Origin: Glandiceps talaboti
Taxonomy: Eukaryota; Hemichordata; Enteropneusta; Spengelidae
Direction: 5' to 3'
Assembly (NCBI RefSeq): GCF_964340395.1
Contig: NC_135550.1
Span: 7,530,601-7,594,600, forward strand
DNA: 64,000 bases
The translations under genes were made by a program, and so were the position numbers. Below are positions 11,901 to 22,500 of the stretch, piece after piece; within the stretch, counting starts at the first letter, position 1; the number at the start of each line of letters is the position of its first letter. The notes under the pieces were generated by a model, which worked only from the letters and a program-made list of their open reading frames with translations, did not search any database and had not been told where the DNA came from.

Positions 11901-14900
11901 GCTTAATTCTTGGAGTCTGTGCAATAACACGATCGAAATGTTCTTTCTGTCAACTTGTAAATCTTTGACCATCAATGTCAAAATTAGCAATGTTAATTTT
12001 TCTTCTTCAGTTCATAAACCCTGAATGGAACAGAATCTCACAGCAGATTATTACATTTTGGATTGTTCCATATTCCCTATTTGGATATATACAGTGTACC
12101 AAGCTTTGATATGGAAACTTACTGAAGCACTGTGAACATAGTAGAATAGAAATTGATACGTGACTCCATATTACTAATATATAGTAGTAGTAGTAAGTTA
12201 CTTTATTAGGATCTAGTTTTTGAAGTGATTTCATAGCTTTCATCCAAATCACTCAGACGCCATCAGTGTAATGATGTTATGCCATTTGGTCAGGTGACCT
12301 CCTAATGAAATCACCTGACAGTACACTATTATAGGTGGGAGATGGTATCCACAGTCACGATTGAGGTACAGCCATGAACATGTTCTTTTCCTTAACAGTG
12401 TTACACAAGGAAGCAGCTACGGATACTTGACAGCTATATCTAATCTACACCATTTTTCATGCAAAGATACTCTAAGGTGTACGTCATAAAAGGATATTGT
12501 GTGATAATCTGTAGAGCGTTACTACTATTTAATGCCAAGTGATAAGGTACGCATACTAATGAAGCATTCAATCTGAAACAAAAAAACAAACAGATATCAT
12601 GATTTATGGCTGTTTTATAGTACAAATTTATTGTAGATGATGCCCATAGACAACATTATATTCATAATCAAATTATCTACATTGAAATGATAAAAGTTGT
12701 TGAAATTCAATTTCTGATTGAAAAGTGGTTGGATGTCATGTCACAAGAATATTTCATTAGACATCGCATTGGAAGTAAATGTTTTTTTTGACTTTGTCAA
12801 GCAACGATCATACAATCTTCTGGTATGTTGACACATTATTTATGAACATTTTCAAAGCATACAGAAACCTTGACAAATTGGTATTCATTTTGGATTTTGA
12901 ATTCATAAAACAACTGTACTATGTTTTTATACTTTTGGAAAAACAATGTGAAACAACATATACTAAATCCTTGTGTGTAAAAAAAATAAATTACAAAATT
13001 TTAAAACATGTCTAAAAAGTTTGTTAATGTATGTAAAAACTTACCCACACACACACTGACGACAAACAAAAAATTTAATTGATGTTGCCAAAGATAACCA
13101 CTTTAAACTTGTGTTCCAATCTTACCCTTTGACAGCTGTAGCTGCTGAGGCTGACTTGGCCACACCAATTCTGTTTTCTGTATGTAACACCTGACGATGA
13201 AGATTACTCAATTCTACTTCGTCGTAGTCTACAAATCCAAGACGACCTATTTTTAAGGACAAAATATACACAATCAGAATGCTGCTAAATGTATCATTGA
13301 AAAAAATGTATACACAGTCAGACTGCTGCTAAATGTATCACTTAGAATGTATACTAGCACTATGGAGTCATAATATAACAATTGCACTGATTGGCTATTA
13401 GAAATACACATATCATTCTCATTAACATACCTTGTGATTGGCTACTTTGAAATGCCTATGTATGGACAATCCTATCATTCTGCTTCTAGTATAAAAGTGT
13501 TGGCAAGTTGTAAATTAATTAATTGACACTCTATAATAATTAACCTGTCTTTGACCTTTGACCCACCTTTGACCTACCCTGCTAGGAATCTGAAAATCAA
13601 TTTGTTGAGACTGAAATACTTACCAACTCCTGCTGCTGCCAAATACATGGCTGATGGGCAACCTAGTCCCCCTGCTCCAACTATCAGTACAGAAGTGTTG
13701 GCAAGGGCAACTTGACCTATGTTCACAAACAAATTGAAATTAATGTTTTATTTTCAGAATCTGGAATTTAATTACCCAGTGTAAATTACTTTCGGCATAC
13801 ATCTACAATCAGACACATACATGGCTTGCATCAATTACTGACAGTTGGTCATAGCGCTAATTGTAACTATCGGTTTAAATGCAGTCTAAAAACACATGAA
13901 TTGCCAATGTTAAAGAGTCCTGGTCTACTGCAATCATTTCACGAATAGTCATCATGTAATCCAAAAAGTTATAAAATTTCAAATATCCAGGAACAAACAC
14001 TTTTCTTGATGCAAACACTCACATATACACTATTACTTCCTACAAAGTTAAGTCTGTCAAGCATACAATAAGTACATGTACTTGAGTGATGTCCTTTCAA
14101 GCACAGAATTATGTACATCAAGTCGCTAGACTTGGTCTAGACTTCAGGTTGATGTGTCTCAATGTAACTACAAGTCATGACTGGGCCAACTGGGTATTTA
14201 GTGATCTTGACTCATTCTGCAATGTGAAGTATACCATGTATGTATGTATACATAAATTATATGATTTTAATGGGATGGGCTGCTTTGCATGAGTCTTATG
14301 GTAGACAATTGACAGTTGGAAAGTGGAAATTCACACTCACTGTAAGTTGGCCTACCTGCAGACTTCAAAAACTTTCACTACGACACTATCCTACTGACAT
14401 TTTGATTTTTAATTTTTGCTACATCCTGGTCAAAAAATCACAATGTCAGTTAGGATAGCGGAGTAGTGAAAGGTCTTTGAAGTCTACAGGTATGCTAACT
14501 ATAAGTATACATCTTTGCCACAAATCTCTAACAGGATATATATTGTCTAACTGAAGTGCCATAATTATGTAATTTATCTGGGCTCCATTTTGGTGGGAAT
14601 AGAATGGTTGAAGGGGTCCTGTTACTGGGAAGGCCAGTAGACATTTAAACTAAAGTTTGACACTTATCTCTGATATAATATTCTCTCTGCAACGTCTAGC
14701 AATTTATGTTTTCTTATAGTCATAATAATTAAATGGGGGGGGGAGGGGGTTCTGTGTTGGTAATAAACAGAACCATTTATATAAACTAACCTTGAACACC
14801 TATCTCTGGTAGAATAAGTTGTCTGCTGTGTCTACTAATACTTGGATTGTCTAATTTGTCTGTACTTTTCAAATGAGGTATATTATCCAAATTAGTATCA

Positions 14901-15054
14901 TCTATAATATCATATAGCTGCTTCATTGCCTCACCAGTGGATGACTCTGTCGTCTGCCATTTCTTTTGGAAAGTAAAAAAAACGACGGGGTTTAGTGTGA
15001 GACATACATACAACAATATTGCTTTTAAAATCAGACCTTGTGGCATTTAGAACA

Positions 15055-15093
<39 letters not shown>

Positions 15094-15275
15094 ATGTATG
15101 TCTACCTGTCTGTCTGTCTGTCTGTATGTATGTCTACCTGTATGTATGTATGTATGTATGTATGTATGTATGTATGTATGTATGTATGTATGTATGTATG
15201 TATGTATGTATGTATGTATGTATGTATGTATGTATGGCTATGACAAACATAATTGTCTGTCTGTCTGTCTGTCGA

Positions 15276-15312
<37 letters not shown>

Positions 15313-15636
15313 ATGACAAACGTAGGCCTAACAGACCAAAAAAATCAAATTCGTTAATTCATGAAATAACTGTCTCCCTTTCAAGTGACAACAATATACA
15401 GTACATTTGGAAACGAACCATTCATATGAATAATTTCAAAACATGCACCTGTGATTGGACACACCGATCATGTCACGCAGAAATTCTCTACAAATGAAGT
15501 CGTTTATTACCTCGTATGTCTTTAACTTATTTTGTAGATCTTGAATTTCTTCGTTTCTTTTCGCTAATTCCTCTCGGAGTTTTAGTAATTCGTCGAGAGT
15601 TTCTTCTCGGCGATCATTCACTACCTTGTTCGCCAT
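8977..15636 (-). CDS. MOCS3: Adenylyltransferase and sulfurtransferase MOCS3 (UBA4 type), 3' part missing
   Basis: Activates the C-terminal glycine of ubiquitin-like sulfur carriers (URM1, MOCS2A) by adenylation and thiocarboxylation, for tRNA wobble-uridine thiolation and molybdopterin synthesis in the cytosol. Minus-strand exons: 15636-15511, 14962-14791, 13716-13624, 13246-13126, 12572-12498, 11791-11674, 11216-11108, 10539-10486, 9140-8977; all phases agree and give 344 codons. Visible parts are an N-terminal coiled-coil start ([18 protein letters not shown]), [16 protein letters not shown], the ATP-binding [30 protein letters not shown], the zinc cysteine pairs PCYRC and CEVC, and the catalytic-cysteine motif [14 protein letters not shown]. 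The intron after 12498 is AT-AC. The reading ends at ATDK with a good donor. The rhodanese domain (last ~115 residues in the human protein) is not found before the window edge, so the gene probably continues beyond the satellite. Confidence 0.95.
9149..9405. repeat. ~45-bp minisatellite in MOCS3 intron 8
   Basis: About six imperfect copies built on GTTGTCATGGAAATAGCCAT followed by TTTATGGTTTGATTAA, with unit lengths varying between roughly 40 and 60 bp. Confidence 0.8.
9645..9658. promoter_or_regulatory. CTCF-like motif 1
   Basis: CCACTAGGTGGCAG matches the CTCF core consensus CCASYAGRKGGCRS at every position. It lies in MOCS3 intron 8. Occupancy is inference. Confidence 0.5.
9714..9727. promoter_or_regulatory. 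CTCF-like motif 2
   Basis: CCACTAGATGGCAG also fits the CTCF core and sits 69 bp from motif 1 in the same orientation, within a tandemly duplicated segment. Confidence 0.48.
10751..11107 (-). repeat. Minisatellite made of MOCS3 exon 7 plus its donor site
   Basis: Four further copies of the 3' part of MOCS3 exon 7 lie just downstream of the genuine exon, with a period of 88-90 bp. Each unit runs from a CCATGTTAT segment through [13 protein letters not shown]-type coding sequence to the donor GTGAGTAAATA. Donor-bearing copies end at 11018, 10930 and 10842. The most downstream copy has lost the 3' end of the exon and the donor. The genuine exon alone has the acceptor (CAACAG before 11216) and a PPPAETV reading; the copies read PPPPETV. 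Confidence 0.9.
11464..11486. repeat. Poly-G tract
   Basis: An uninterrupted run of G residues in MOCS3 intron 6, between the partial exon-6 copy and exon 7. Tracts like this can form quadruplex structures. Its exact length should be treated as uncertain. Confidence 0.7.
11556..11640 (-). pseudogene. Degenerate partial copy of MOCS3 exon 6
   Basis: On the minus strand this segment reads [20 protein letters not shown] followed by a stop and a donor-like GTAAGG. It mirrors the 3' end of genuine exon 6 ([21 protein letters not shown]) that ends at 11674. The two copies are about 111 bp apart and separated by a GGGGA-rich stretch. The copy has no acceptor and an in-frame stop, so it is a non-functional exon fragment. 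Confidence 0.8.
11792..12497 (-). other. U12-type AT-AC intron of MOCS3
   Basis: The minus-strand intron starts ATATCCTTTT and ends TTCCTTAATGACATAC. The first matches the U12 AT-AC donor consensus; the second holds a U12 branch-point-like TTCCTTAAT close to a terminal AC. No GT-AG pair joins the flanking exons in frame. Using AT-AC gives [17 protein letters not shown], matching the conserved family sequence at the junction. The branch point is close to the acceptor, at the short end of the usual range. Confidence 0.85.
12876..13030. mobile_element. Decayed copy of TTAA MITE family A
   Basis: Shares the interior of the family (TTTTGGATTTT, CATAAAACAACT, GTGAAACAACATA, AATCCTTGT) but the ends are worn. 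It lies in MOCS3 intron 4. Boundaries are approximate. Confidence 0.6.
15054..15312. repeat. (CTGT)n / (ATGT)n microsatellite in MOCS3 intron 1
   Basis: Blocks of CTGT and TATG tetranucleotides, interrupted around 15237-15256. The long cysteine/tyrosine-rich and HTYIHT reading frames across it are artefacts of the tetranucleotide period. Confidence 0.95.
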
Positions 15637-16731
15637 GTTGATACACATGTGAGTCTAGTCAAGTCTGTTTACGGATGTGGTGCGCCCTCTTATACCCTCA
15701 CACCCATTACTTTGTTTTTAATTGCTTTACTTGGAAGTCCTACTTCTATTCTAAGTAGAATCACGAGATCGAGTCAGGCAAATTAATAGCTTTATCGGAA
15801 AGTGTTGGCACTAAAGCGGTAAAACTAAAACTAAAAAAGTTTACGCTGAATGATACAATAATACAATAGTAAATACGAGGCGTGAGTTGTGTTGCCTCAT
15901 AAACTTCTATAAACATATCAGACCAAGCCACCTGTAGATACTAACGGAATTGTGATAATTTTACTTTGGGCTATTTAGTTTATTTTTAACATACGCAATA
16001 TAATTTCTTCGAGATATGTATCGTACAACATGACATACCTTTATATATAAAATGATAATAACCTCAAATAAACCACAACAGTCTACAGTGGTTTTGGACA
16101 ATGACTGATTGCAAACGATTCGTTCACAATAGTAACCAAGAAAGCACATTCAGTTTTCATATATGCAGCATAACTTATTATCAAATAAAACTTCAAAAGT
16201 TCAACCGACAAGACAAACATTTCACAGTTTTCACTGTTTGCATGATAGAACGATGGTAATGAGGTTCTACCAGTCTCGACCACTAGTCACCATGATTGAC
16301 ACCCACCGTTTCAGCCTTCGTCCTAAACCACACCCCAAATATAGAAATCTAGGGAAACCAGTCTCTCGCAGTCTAAATTAATTGATTCAAAGATAAACGG
16401 TTGTATTGTCTTTCTTTGATGGGTTAAATCACTAACTAGCTACTTGGCACCTTATATGCATTGTGTTTCTGCCGTATCGCATCCCGTCTAAGCCCACCAT
16501 TGTTAGTTACATTTATTTGACTTGCTAAACTAAAGTGTGAAAGTTTTGTGTTGCCGCAACTGGCCTTTTAAAGATTCGCTTACAAATTGGGTGTCAAATA
16601 GGTACTTTTTAAAACGCCAATCGCCATGCTGCATCTTTAATCGGATTCAAAGTGTATAAAAATCATTGCATCTCACACTGCAAGCAAACGTGCTCATCAC
16701 ACACACACCTTCGTAGCTGACGGGAAATACG
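15637..16731. promoter_or_regulatory. Divergent intergenic region between MOCS3 and the unrecognised gene
   Basis: About 1.1 kb separates the two start codons. The plus-strand gene has a TATA-like sequence about 75 bp before its ATG; MOCS3 shows no obvious TATA box. Nothing else in the interval looks coding. Confidence 0.5.
16655..16661 (+). promoter_or_regulatory. TATA box candidate of the 11-residue-repeat gene
   Basis: TATAAAA, 77 bp upstream of the ATG at 16732, leaves room for a short 5' UTR. It is the only clear TATA-like element near a start codon in this window. Confidence 0.5.
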
Positions 16732-18528
16732 ATGAAGTTTGACATTTTCAACGAAATATGTTCATTGCCAGTTGGTTTCCTTATTGATAAACTCTGTCTT
16801 CAACTGCTCGGGACAAAAACGGATACCTCTCCATCAAAGTGTAAGGATAAGATTAACGAGCCTGTTTCTAGTCTAGAGATTGAACGGGGTTACGGAAAAG
16901 ACACAGTACAGAAACGAAGCGAAAAACATTCAGAGATTCAAAGAGTTGGTAAGCATCATTTCTGGATAGATTATAGCTCTGGAAATATGCGCTCCGAGGA
17001 CTCCAATACGTCTCCGTGGAGTCGGGACGGAACCGTGTCGGAGTCCTCGGAGCACACATTTCCAGAGCTTAGCAACGATCGACTTTTTGAAACAATGGTT
17101 CAGAGGAACTATTACGCTAATCATGTACGCGAACATGATACACGCACAGGTAGTACCAAAAGCTTCGATTCAGCAACCTTTCATTAATTTCCCGTCATAC
17201 GGTTCGAACCCTCCAAACATGTCATAAAACGCTGAGAAACAGAGGTAAACAAAATGAACAGAATTCTCAGTTTAAGTTTCGTAGTACTGATAGCGATGTA
17301 CACTGGTTATTACACTTCACAATACTTAGTTTGACACCCTTGTCACTCTGAGTCACCATGGCATTATATTATGAGGTGAGATAAACCTGTATAACTAGGT
17401 ACTAAATGAGGGTAGGTTAACAGCTTTTTATTAAGATTCAGTGTTGCTCATTCATGAATTAATTTGTTATTTGTTCATTTCTCTTCAGGTTCCAAGACTG
17501 TGTATCATGCCTGCAAGGTGATATACCAGTGGCAACCAAATGGAGATAGAGTGGTACATGTACAGACGAGCCAACCATGTAGGGACAAAATCACACGTGA
17601 CCTGAGGCAACCCAATGAAGATAACTTGAGGCAAACCAGCGGAGATAATGAGACACACCAAAAGCAGACAGCAGGGGGAGACAAGGTGATACCAAAACCC
17701 ATACAAGACATGGTGACACAGCAAAGACTACCAAGGACAGATAGGGTGACACAACAGAAGCAACCAAGTAATGACAAGGTGCCACGCCAAATGAAACCAT
17801 GTACAGACAACATGATGAACTACGTAAAACCAACAGAAGATGAATTGACACTGTTGATGGAACCCACTGAACATGAGGCAATACAACATAGACAAAACAG
17901 TAAAGATGAAATGATTTGGCAGAGGCGACTCACTGAACACAAATGTATACAACAAAGACGGCTACCCACCCACCACACTCTACACCATACACATAAACTA
18001 CACTTTCTCCATCATGACAAGAGTGTCATCATATCGGCTGACAATGAAAGTATTCTTCAAGCTGCCTTCAGAGTTTACAAATTACGATATTACTGTCCAA
18101 GTCAGCAACTGAAGATGAGATTGGTTAAAATCACTGGTCTTCCACAGAATTCCATCACTGTAAGTATATGTTACCATGGTTACAGCGCTAAAGCATCAGC
18201 CATATTGCTGGAGTGTGTAGATCTCAATCAGTTAGCATATCACAGAAAGATCATATAGCTGTCGTTTTTTATAGGGGGAAAACCGAAAAATATAAAGGGT
18301 GCAACATCTACTGCTACTACACCCAAGTCTCCAAAAAGAACTATTAATTTGACATTTGGGGTATTAAAATACTTTTACAAAGGTGGAAGTACTATGTCCA
18401 AGTTTAGCCTACATCAATTGGAAAGCGAGGAAATGCATTTATGATCAATTTTTATCTTTCACATTACATATTTGGGTCAAATACTGTGTCTACAGTTAGG
18501 AGTTCCTGACTCCGTGTGCACTGTATGA
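16732..18528 (+). CDS. Unrecognised protein with an 11-residue tandem repeat
   Basis: I do not recognise the family. Proposed exons are 16732-17149, 17489-18159 and a tentative last exon 18496-18528, giving about 373 residues. Exon 1 is open for 151 codons from MKFDIFNEICSLPVGFLI. Its donor ACAG|GTAGTA joins in phase to the acceptor TCTTCAG before 17489, where the protein reads GSKTVYHACKVIYQWQPNGD. An earlier donor after QRV (near 16948) is also phase-compatible. Residues from about 17584 to 17970 are hydrophilic and repeat every 11 residues (DMVTQQRLPRT, DRVTQQKQPSN, DKVPRQMKPCT and so on). A non-repetitive tail follows (SVIISADNESILQAAFRVYK). There is no clear signal peptide or membrane segment. 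The 3' end is uncertain: an alternative acceptor near 18274 would end after GENRKI, and a further open stretch at 18529-18792 could belong to it. Confidence 0.55.
17707..17970 (+). repeat. 33-bp coding minisatellite (eight 11-residue units)
   Basis: Eight consecutive 33-bp units encode 11-residue repeats, mostly beginning with D or H and ending P-x-T/E/N. Shorter, irregular units precede them from 17584. Conserved length with diverged codons suggests selection on the peptide period rather than a recent DNA expansion. Confidence 0.8.
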
Positions 18529-19510
18529 CCACTGGGGGCGCTCACAGTAAAGGACATGCGTATGAAAAGAAGGCCGACATCATATGACTTTAATGACAAC
18601 TGGGGGCACTCACATCATACGAATGTAAACAGTAATGATGCGACAGTTCTGTTAACACATTCCCATTTCTATCCTTTATCTAGCAATGGTTTGGTTTACG
18701 GAGGAACTTTGTGTACAAGTCAAGAAGAAGGCTGCGTTTTGACTGAATACAAGAATGGTGCTGTTGGTGCAATATTCAACTTTACATGTAATTGAAACAA
18801 TACATGGATTCACTCATACTATTACAAGTCGACCTTCTTTTACTTTCAAACATTTACTGGGTGTATTCCAGAAAGCAAGAACACATTACAAAATTCAAAA
18901 TGCCTTTATTTCTGAAAAAGAAAAGACCAGAGCTGAATGTGCTCATATAAGTTCAGTAACACAGACTGAAGAGCCTTGCCTTGTTTTCAAAAGTCATACA
19001 GACAGTGTTAGGTTTAGATTTTTTTTTTCTTTTGTTTGAAGAACTCTTCAACTGTACAGTAAAGTACTATAACTTTCCATTCCATTGTCTTGTGAGGCAA
19101 CTGTATCACACTGAATAATTCTGTTTTACATACTCAGTTTTTAAAAAAATTGTCAGGACAATGATTACATATTTATATTGACATTTGGCATTGAAATATT
19201 GGAGTCTACACACACACATACACACACACACACACACACACAACTACCATGGTTCCAAACACAACTATCCTTTTGTCTTCTGTACACATTCTGTCATATC
19301 TTAGCAGGGCTCTGCCAAGCTTGAGAGTAGTCCCGGTCGCTAATTAATATTTATGCTAATTTGCATAATTAATATTAACGTTTTTTTCTTCTTAGCATAG
19401 ATTCCAGACTATCCTCTTGTTGACTTTTTCTTCTTCTGTCCCCTAATATTATTCTGAGATTTGTTGTTATCTGTTGTACATATTTTGTGACTTGTTGTAA
19501 AAATTAAAAG
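18529..19510. other. Convergent interval between the unrecognised gene and MRPL48
   Basis: Contains an open stretch at 18529-18792 (plus, ending IFNFTCN) that might be another exon of the upstream gene, although I found no in-phase acceptor. There is a (CA)n tract near 19209-19241. No other feature is visible. Confidence 0.4.
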
Positions 19511-22500
19511 TTATTTTAGCATCCACACAGGAATCTCTCTCTTGACATATCTGTTTTCTTGGTGTTCCTCTGTATGCTGTAAATGAAAATAATCAGAAAT
19601 ATTGGTTACTCTCCAGAGATTCTAGGCTGAAAAATTCTGGATTTGTAACATAAGATTGAAGCAAGCAAAATGGTGAGAGAGATATATGCCATTAAATGCT
19701 TCTGTATAGGTCATTCCAGACTGCAAACAGGAAATTGAGAACACAGCACTCTCGCTCAAATTGGGGGTATCATCACCTCATAGTACCGTTTCTTAATAGC
19801 TTTGTCCCTTGGTATCCCGTAGAAGTGTAAATCGGGTATGTTTTTTGTATTGTTCAGACATCACGGAAAGCAGCAGTGTTCTATGATTAACTGAGTAACC
19901 TATAACCTGTACACCCCCAATTTACACACAGACAGGAAGTAGAGCACCACCACCATGGCAAATTTAGGAAAGGCCTATTTGGTTGTTATATATGTAAGTA
20001 ATAACTGGTACTGTATTACCCTAACTTGTATAACAGCCAATTGCAGATGCATTGAGGTAATATGTGGTGTATGTAACTAACACATACAATATTATCTTGT
20101 GTTTGATGAGTCTTTCTGTCATGGAGTGAAAGATATGAATCAAGGTATTCCTAAAGGTAGACTGAAAGATAAAGTCACTGTTTCTGTTTATGTAATATGT
20201 AGCCATTGGTTACATAAGTGAACCTGGGAGCATGCTCCAATCATACTAGAAATGGTGACAAATTATACATTGTCAGGGGGAACACTGCAATCATGCTAGA
20301 AATGCTGACATATTATATGTTGTCAGGGGGCACACTACAATGCTAGAAACATTGACAAATTGTACATTGTCAGAGGCCACACTACAATGCAAGAAACACT
20401 AAAAAAATGTACAAGTTCAGACTCAGGGGGCCACACTACAATGCTAGAAACACTGACAACTTGTACAGTATGACTAAAGTAAATTATGCATTGTCGGGGG
20501 GGGGGGACTACAATGCTAGAGATGCTGACAAATTGTACAACATGACAGTAGAGCTGGATTTTATTAGAAGACCAAAATATCTATGTCAAACTCACCTCTT
20601 CTACTTTTACTGTCAAACCCTGGGGCATATAATACTGCATCATTTCAAATAATATGGAAGATTTTGTAGCTAATAGATCATTCACCTAGAACCAAAATAA
20701 AAACACTATAACATATCAACATTGCTGTCTCACCTCTGCAATCAATCTGAGTTTGACATCAACAGAATTAAATCAAGTACACAGGATAAATCTTGAATCC
20801 TTTAGTTGGTAGATTCTTTACTTTCTACTTCTTGTCATATGCCTACTGTAGTGATTGTTTGATACACAGATACTTCAAATAATCACTACGCTGAATAAAG
20901 TACTATTTTGTAGTCCTAAGAAAAAACATTGAACTTGTGGCTACATATAGATATAGAGTCATGATAGCAAGTTTCACGAACACTGAATTTGGTAAGGGGT
21001 GATCGCATAATGTCGCACAAGCTCAAGAAATGAACTTCGTTCATTAAGGACAATACCCCCTCCCCCTCCTCCCCCCTAAATGAACATTCATAAATGTAAC
21101 ATCAACACATTTATATATGATGTAAACCGTGATGAACATTTTAGCGATCACTCTACTATGATCGATGCAATGTAAAAGCCTGATGGTAAACCCATTAAAA
21201 TACTACCGGAAACCCAGCACTGTATATCACTTTAGAAGTAAATCTTAATCAACTTATCAACATCCCAGTGGTAAATACAGAACCTGTTATCAATGAAGGT
21301 GTGAAAGTTTCAAAATTTGATTAGAAGTGCAAAAATGAAGTTCAGCAATCCCACTGACGCCAGAACCCTCTCTAATGAACAAAGTTCGTTTATTGAGCTT
21401 GTGTTACATTGTGCGATCGTCCCTAAGGAAACCTGTCTTGCAATTTACCTGAACAACTCTTTCAAATGTTTTCAGAGCATAATTGGCAGGTTTCCTTTTT
21501 TCACCCGGCCTCTGAAATGTTGATACTATAACTGTTTTTGTAGGTAATGCATAGCTGAAAGATAAACAGACCAAAGTTAAAGAATGTACAACAAGACTAC
21601 ATTCAACAGAGTGTGAATGTATGACATACCATAGACCTTCCACCCACTATGGACATACCAAACCCAGCCCTACAAAACTCAGATGGGGCACAGACAAGTA
21701 CTTACTTGTCTGTGGATGGGGTGAGTTGTCCAGATCTGGTCTATAATCGGGACAACTCACCCTGTCAATTTGCAATTCATGAAGTTTATTTTAACACCTT
21801 TCATCTGAATGTACAACAAGTACTCTGTGTTAGACCATAGACCCTCCACCAACATGTCTATGGTTAGACTGTGTTAAAAAGAGTGTGAATATACTTGATA
21901 GCTGGACTCCACAACCAAATCATATGAATTGATGCAAACTATCTCTTACGGTATAACACATTATAATATATACAAGTAAACTGTAGGTTACTTTCTTTCA
22001 CTGTTTGATTGTCAGGCTTTATTTTTGACAGTACAAGAATTCTGTGATGAAACAGTACAGAAACTGTTTACAGCTGATGTGTATGTGAAGTTTGCATTGT
22101 CTTTTGTTTATTCATTGGTAGGATGTCAACCAACATGTAAACAAAAGAACATTAATGACAAGCACAGTTGATGTGAATATAGCAAATCATGGAAGTATCA
22201 CTCAAACGGTGTCTTCGTAGAAATTAAAGCACTGATTACAAGCTTTTAAGTGATATACAAATTGTTGTACAGCAAGTTGCAGCAGAGGGACAACTGGTCA
22301 CTGAAATGAGTGAAGATTTGACTTGAGTGTGAGCGTCTTTTAAAATCCACTCGCTTTCATGATACATCTCCTTCACTGTATATCACTGTAAATCCTGAGA
22401 AACACGTACTACCTTTGCTTTATTTATCATTCTATGGATGATTACAGAGACAGTAACAGTCTTCGTTGATAACATCGCCTTCAATGGCATCCATGTCGTT

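Noticed and set aside
15019-15497. Cysteine- and tyrosine-rich frames around 15 kb and near 34.8-35.2 kb
   Set aside because: They are translations of CTGT/ATGT/GT microsatellites.
17198-17212. Possible tRNA gene: GGTTCGAACCC resembles a B box
   Set aside because: No matching A box, acceptor stem or anticodon arm can be drawn around it.
18524-18545. Further CTCF-like site CCACTGGGGGCGC
   Set aside because: It is one base short of the core consensus and mismatched at the central A.
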